Shown here piece by piece: positions 4,907-7,057 of a stretch of 7,057 nt of DNA. Both the position numbers and the translations under genes were made by a program. The stretch comes from Candidatus Aenigmatarchaeota archaeon (lineage in GTDB: Archaea > Aenigmatarchaeota > Aenigmatarchaeia > CG10238-14 > SCSR01): the NCBI GenBank assembly GCA_030018055.1, contig JASEGN010000043.1:1-7057 (forward strand). Reading direction: 5' to 3'. The notes under the pieces are model-generated. The model worked only from the letters and a program-made list of their open reading frames with translations. It made no database searches and was not told where the DNA came from. Each line of letters begins with the position of its first letter. Positions within the stretch are counted from its first letter, which is position 1.

Positions 4907-5101
4907 TTAAACCACGCAATTTAATTTTTTGTTTTCTCTTAAAACCCTTATTATGTTTCTCATAGTAGCTGGTGTTATTTTTGCTTCTCTCGCAACTTTG
5001 GACTCGGTAATTCCATACTTTCTAGCTTTAAAATATACGCATGCTACAACACACGTTGGGTAAAATCTTGTTGTGCGAAATTTTGGGTTCAGCTCTAACA
5101 A
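4907..5101 (-). pseudogene. Relic of a TFB-like gene (cyclin repeat 2 only)
   Basis: The 64 codons match the C-terminal repeat of the 243-residue TFB-like protein at 3197-3928: TCVVACVYFKARKYGIT against SIAATCVYLTDRNCRIT, SKVAREAKITPATMRNI against SEVAEKAKTTPQTITSI, and IIRVLRENKKL against ITRVLRENKRL. The DNA also stays similar over about 100 bases, so the duplication is fairly recent. There is no ATG before the conserved part, only a TTG at 5101, and an in-frame stop lies just upstream. Near the 3' end one or two bases are missing relative to the paralog, turning the expected AWK-type ending into NCVV and a stop. A TATA-like block at 5118-5127 keeps expression possible. Repeat 1 is absent upstream, so I call it a gene fragment. 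Confidence 0.62.
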
Positions 5102-5115
5102 TGGCGGTCGTCACA

Positions 5116-5140
5116 AATTTTATAAAAGTTTAAATATAAA
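5116..5140. promoter_or_regulatory. Divergent TATA boxes
   Basis: TTTTATAAAA (5118-5127) lies about 22 bases from the TTG start of the minus-strand relic. TTTAAATATAAA (5129-5140) is centred about 28 bases upstream of the ATG at 5162. The two form a compact divergent promoter region that has outlived the decay of the genes on both sides. Confidence 0.5.
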
Positions 5141-5161
5141 TCAATCTAAGTGACTAACAAT

Positions 5162-5340
5162 ATGCAAAAAGAACAAATCAAACAAAAGATAGATGAATTA
5201 GTGAATGAACTAATTGAAAGCCTCAAATGCAGATTATCTCTCATTGCATAGAAAGCGTAACCCTATTTGGAAGTTATACGATTGGAAAAAAACTTTCAAA
5301 TTATACAATGCAACATCGCTCTTCAAAAAGTATTCTTTAA
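5162..5340 (+). pseudogene. Decayed nucleotidyltransferase gene
   Basis: From ATG 5162 the frame reads MQKEQIKQKIDELVNELIES and stops at a TAG (5249-5251 region). In another frame the sequence continues as CIESVTLFGSYTIGKK (about 5242-5286). LFGSY is the signature loop of the MNT/Pol-beta nucleotidyltransferase family (LFGSYARG), and the N-terminal helix resembles archaeal members. A frameshift near 5225-5245 separates the two parts. The aspartates expected soon after the motif (SDxDL) are missing, and the frame ends at 5338-5340. The product cannot be active. Such proteins are often the antitoxin or partner of HEPN proteins, but no HEPN gene is visible here. A good TATA box remains upstream. 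Confidence 0.66.
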
Positions 5341-5361
5341 GATATTAAATGAGATGAAACA

Positions 5362-5788
5362 ATGAAATTTTTAGCATTTGGGGATATTGTAGAAAACAAA
5401 GAGGCATTAGAAAATTTTTCAAGACTGGATTTTTCTAATTATGACTTCGTACTATTTACAGGAGATATTTTGGCCTTGCTTCCTTTTAAAAAATTAAGAG
5501 AAAAACGAGTTTTAGCAAAAGAGATTCCTAAATCCGAAGAAGAACGAAGACGTTATTTAAAAGAAACAATAGAAAAAAAGAGATTTTGCAAGAAGAAGTT
5601 CTGAAATTAAAGAATCTTGTCAAGTATTTTTCTAAGATAAATGAAAAAGTACCACTATATGGTATTTGGGAAAATACAGACCACCTCTGGATTATTGACC
5701 GAACACCATTTCTAAATTCATTAAAAATTTTCATCTTCAAACTATCAAAATTAATGAGTGTACTTTAGTGGGTTATAATGGAAGACCA
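5362..5788 (+). pseudogene. Decayed, truncated metallophosphoesterase gene
   Basis: The reading frame from 5362 (MKFLAFGDIVENKEALENF, then YDFVLFTGDILALL) is the N-terminus of a calcineurin-like metallophosphoesterase. The sequence continues in a second frame from about 5586 (VLKLKNLVKYF, VPLYGIWENTDHLWII) and in a third from about 5699 (NTISKFIKNFHLQTIKINEC, then TLVGYNGRP). Two one-base shifts are needed, one at the TTTT run at 5584-5587 and one near 5697-5705. Metal-binding motifs are damaged: the expected GDxHGN is GDIVEN and the expected GNxD is ENTD. The C-terminal part with the GHTH-type motif is missing; homology ends near 5788, inside the convergent gene. It was probably once a full enzyme of about 200 residues and follows the nucleotidyltransferase relic by 22 bases. 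Confidence 0.74.
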
Positions 5789-6183
5789 TATAAGCACTTA
5801 TGTTTTTTACTTACGTTAAAACAGCGTTCAATAAGACAGTTACACTTATTTAAAACTGTGCCATCTGATTTGAAACTAATTGTAAGACAAGCGTCCACCG
5901 CTGGAGACTCAGGCACGAACCAAACAGCCCAGGTTTTATTTACATCGTCAAAACAAACTTCTAGTACTTTCGTTCCAACCCCCCAAATGAATCTCCGTAC
6001 GCGTGGATCCCTCTTTGCATAAGCTATTGCTTCTTCTGCGCTATCAATCGGGAATTCCACTTGAACTTCTTCTTCTACTTGAGCTCTTTTAGTTATTTCT
6101 AGAATAACAAGAGTAGCAAGGATAATTCCAATAACCAAAGCAATTACTAGGATTTTAGTTTTGGACTTATATTTCTTTTTCAT
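5773..6183 (-). CDS. Membrane-anchored PepSY-like protein
   Basis: A 136-residue protein with a basic N-terminus (MKKKYKSKTK), one transmembrane helix at about residues 10-30 (ILVIALVIGIILATLVILEI) and an outside domain. The domain has SAEEAIAYAKRDPRVRRFI (48-66), then WAVWFVPESP (85-94) and a final strand pair ending ISFKSDGTVL (102-111), the alpha-beta-beta pattern of PepSY domains, which are often inhibitors or chaperones of secreted enzymes. Six cysteines (77, 99, 114, 116, 121 and 130) suggest disulfides or metal binding. The last 20 residues may not be native: they overlap the opposite-strand metallophosphoesterase relic, and the stop lies within its conserved VGYNGRP codons. A TATA-like TTTATGC block about 33 bases upstream of the ATG supports the start. 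Family assignment is moderate. Confidence 0.62.
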   Translation of the reverse strand: MKKKYKSKTKILVIALVIGIILATLVILEITKRAQVEEEVQVEFPIDSAEEAIAYAKRDPRVRRFIWGVGTKVLEVCFDDVNKTWAVWFVPESPAVDACLTISFKSDGTVLNKCNCLIERCFNVSKKHKCLYGLPL

Positions 6184-6446
6184 GTTATATATAAAATAAT
6201 ATCAGCAAAAAGCATAAATCTTTAACTAATTAGTTTCTTATATGCAGGCACAACTATTATCCAACTTATTTTTTTAGGTTCTACTTTTTGTACCTTCTGT
6301 TTTATTTTTGTGACTCATTTTCTCATTTTACTTTAAAATTTTTAATTTCTCTTAACGCTTAGAAGTTTAGAATTTAATCATTTAAATCTTTTGCTCAATA
6401 CTTTAGCTAATGTTAATGTTAAAACCACTTCTGCAAGGATGCACTT
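6184..6446. other. Intergenic region with coding remnants on the minus strand
   Basis: No intact gene. Two minus-strand stretches read like protein but lack start codons: one ending at about 6235 (VQKVEPKKISWIIVVPAYKK) and one at 6378-6446 (ILAEVVLTLTLAKVLSKRFK) that follows, in the same frame, the stop ending the integrase remnant. They are probably debris of decayed genes. The remainder is AT-rich with several T-runs. Confidence 0.35.
6212..6220 (-). promoter_or_regulatory. TATA-like box of the PepSY-like gene
   Basis: On the minus strand GATTTATGC is centred about 33 bases upstream of the ATG at 6183, preceded by the A-rich TTAAA. Transcription would start a few bases before the start codon. 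Confidence 0.4.
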
Positions 6447-7057
6447 TTAACTTTCATTCAACATTTTAATTAGCTTTTGTTTAAACTCCTCTGGCAGTTT
6501 TCCTGCGATATTTTCTTCTGTTCTTGCAACGATTTCAGCAATTTTGTTTGGTGTACCATTCTCTTACAATTTCCTTTAAATCTCTTTCATCTATTCTTCT
6601 CTCTTTCATTTTTTCTAAAATAAAAAGAGTAACTTCTCCCAGAATCTTCTTTATAGCTTCAATTTCTTCTACGACTTTTAAATCTAAAGGAGTTTCACAT
6701 TTTATACAAAACTTGTTCCCTATGGAATTTGTTTCACCACATTTCGGACATTTCTTAGTTGGAATTTTTGGAATTTCTTCCTTTTCTATTTTTTTAATTC
6801 CATTCAAGGCTAAAATTTTGTCTTCAATATCTTGGCCTGATAAGTGTACATAAGTGCTTGGCATGTTGCTTCCCATTGTCCAGCCAAAAAATACCTTCAG
6901 CTCTTGTTCAGTAAGATGTTTTGCTAGATGAGTCGCTCTAGTATGGCGAAACATGTGAGCATGAACTCGTCGAGAAACATTAGCTTTTTAGCAATTTCCT
7001 TAATTATAAAATCTAAGCCAGGATCTCCGTTGGGAGATTCTGGCTTAGATTTTATAA
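6447..7057 (-). pseudogene. Frameshifted tyrosine recombinase (integrase) with zinc ribbon, incomplete
   Basis: The minus strand encodes the C-terminal catalytic part of an archaeal tyrosine recombinase. In order: DPGLDFIIKEIAKK (from about 7029), then ANVSRRVHAHMFRHTRATHL, in which HMFR is the HxxR catalytic motif, FFGW carries the conserved Trp, and STYVHLS holds the catalytic Tyr. A zinc ribbon, CPKC then CIKC, follows 34 residues after the Tyr. A one-base loss in the T5 run at 6985-6989 separates IAKK from ANVS and creates a stop. A second shift near 6540 diverts the frame to a TGA at 6535; the other frame continues as IAEIVARTEENIAGKLPEEF and stops at 6447. The longest uninterrupted frame (6954-6535) lacks the upstream catalytic Arg and core-binding domain. 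The part beyond 7028 is lost in an inverted repeat at the window end. Such enzymes insert elements at att sites; this copy looks dead. Confidence 0.78.
7004..7057. repeat. 54-base near-perfect inverted repeat at the window edge
   Basis: Arms of 25 bases (7004-7028 and 7033-7057) pair at 24 of 25 positions around the loop GTTG; the only mismatch is 7022 against 7039. The inner arm fits the integrase reading frame (GDPGLDFII), while the outer arm is its reverse complement. The repeat ends exactly at the last base of the window. Confidence 0.9.

Noticed and set aside
5221..5286. MNT/HEPN toxin-antitoxin pair
   Set aside because: The LFGSY motif is present but the gene is broken, and no HEPN protein with an RxxxxH motif is encoded beside it.
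5768..6022. Plus-strand 84-codon frame
   Set aside because: Only its first seven or so codons (VGYNGRP) are meaningful, as the tail of the phosphoesterase relic; the rest is antisense to the PepSY-like gene.
6524..6853. Plus-strand 109-codon frame
   Set aside because: Antisense to the integrase and its zinc ribbon, whose motifs are unmistakable.

Overview
The window looks archaeal. It is strongly AT-rich. Most intact genes have a TATA-like box about 25-30 bases upstream of the start codon and no convincing Shine-Dalgarno site, which suggests leaderless or nearly leaderless transcripts. It carries paralogs of the cyclin-fold core of archaeal transcription factor B (TFB/TFIIB), and it ends in an archaeal-style tyrosine recombinase with a zinc ribbon. 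I cannot name the species. Small DNA-binding proteins, a nuclease-fold protein, an integrase and several decayed genes together suggest an integrated mobile element or an old integration hotspot.

Layout. Bases 1-845 hold a short plus-strand group: an unrecognised small basic protein, a 93-residue winged-helix protein, and a zinc-ribbon microprotein of 34-42 residues followed by a hairpin. Bases 931-1700 hold a minus-strand gene for a coiled-coil/winged-helix protein. Its 5' coding region contains a GATT tetranucleotide array, and its stop codon lies in a long palindrome of the same motif. Bases 1667-2439 hold no confident gene. They are very AT-rich, with a repeated AAGTGAGAGTTAAA-like motif and a less AT-rich island ending in a hairpin/T-tract. 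Bases 2440-2928 encode a PD-(D/E)xK nuclease-like protein. It converges with minus-strand TFB-like genes, and one symmetrical hairpin terminator covers both stop codons.

Bases 2925-3928 hold a TFB-like protein with two cyclin repeats and no zinc ribbon, followed by a separate ORF for cyclin repeat 1 only. A divergent gene (4094-4843) encodes a gluzincin-like metallopeptidase (HETFH plus ESCTD). At 4907-5101 is a third TFB-like piece, repeat 2 only and probably a relic. Bases 5162-5788 are a gene graveyard: a frameshifted nucleotidyltransferase fragment, then a twice-frameshifted, truncated metallophosphoesterase with damaged metal-binding motifs. A membrane-anchored PepSY-like protein runs against it (5773-6183). 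The right end is a tyrosine recombinase with at least two frameshifts (6447-7057). Its upstream part is cut by a 54-base near-perfect inverted repeat that ends exactly at the window edge.

The genes do not form one obvious pathway. The most distinctive features are the GATT-repeat gene (phase-variable or iteron-like) and the split and duplicated zinc-ribbon-less TFB family beside a metallopeptidase and a nuclease-fold gene.
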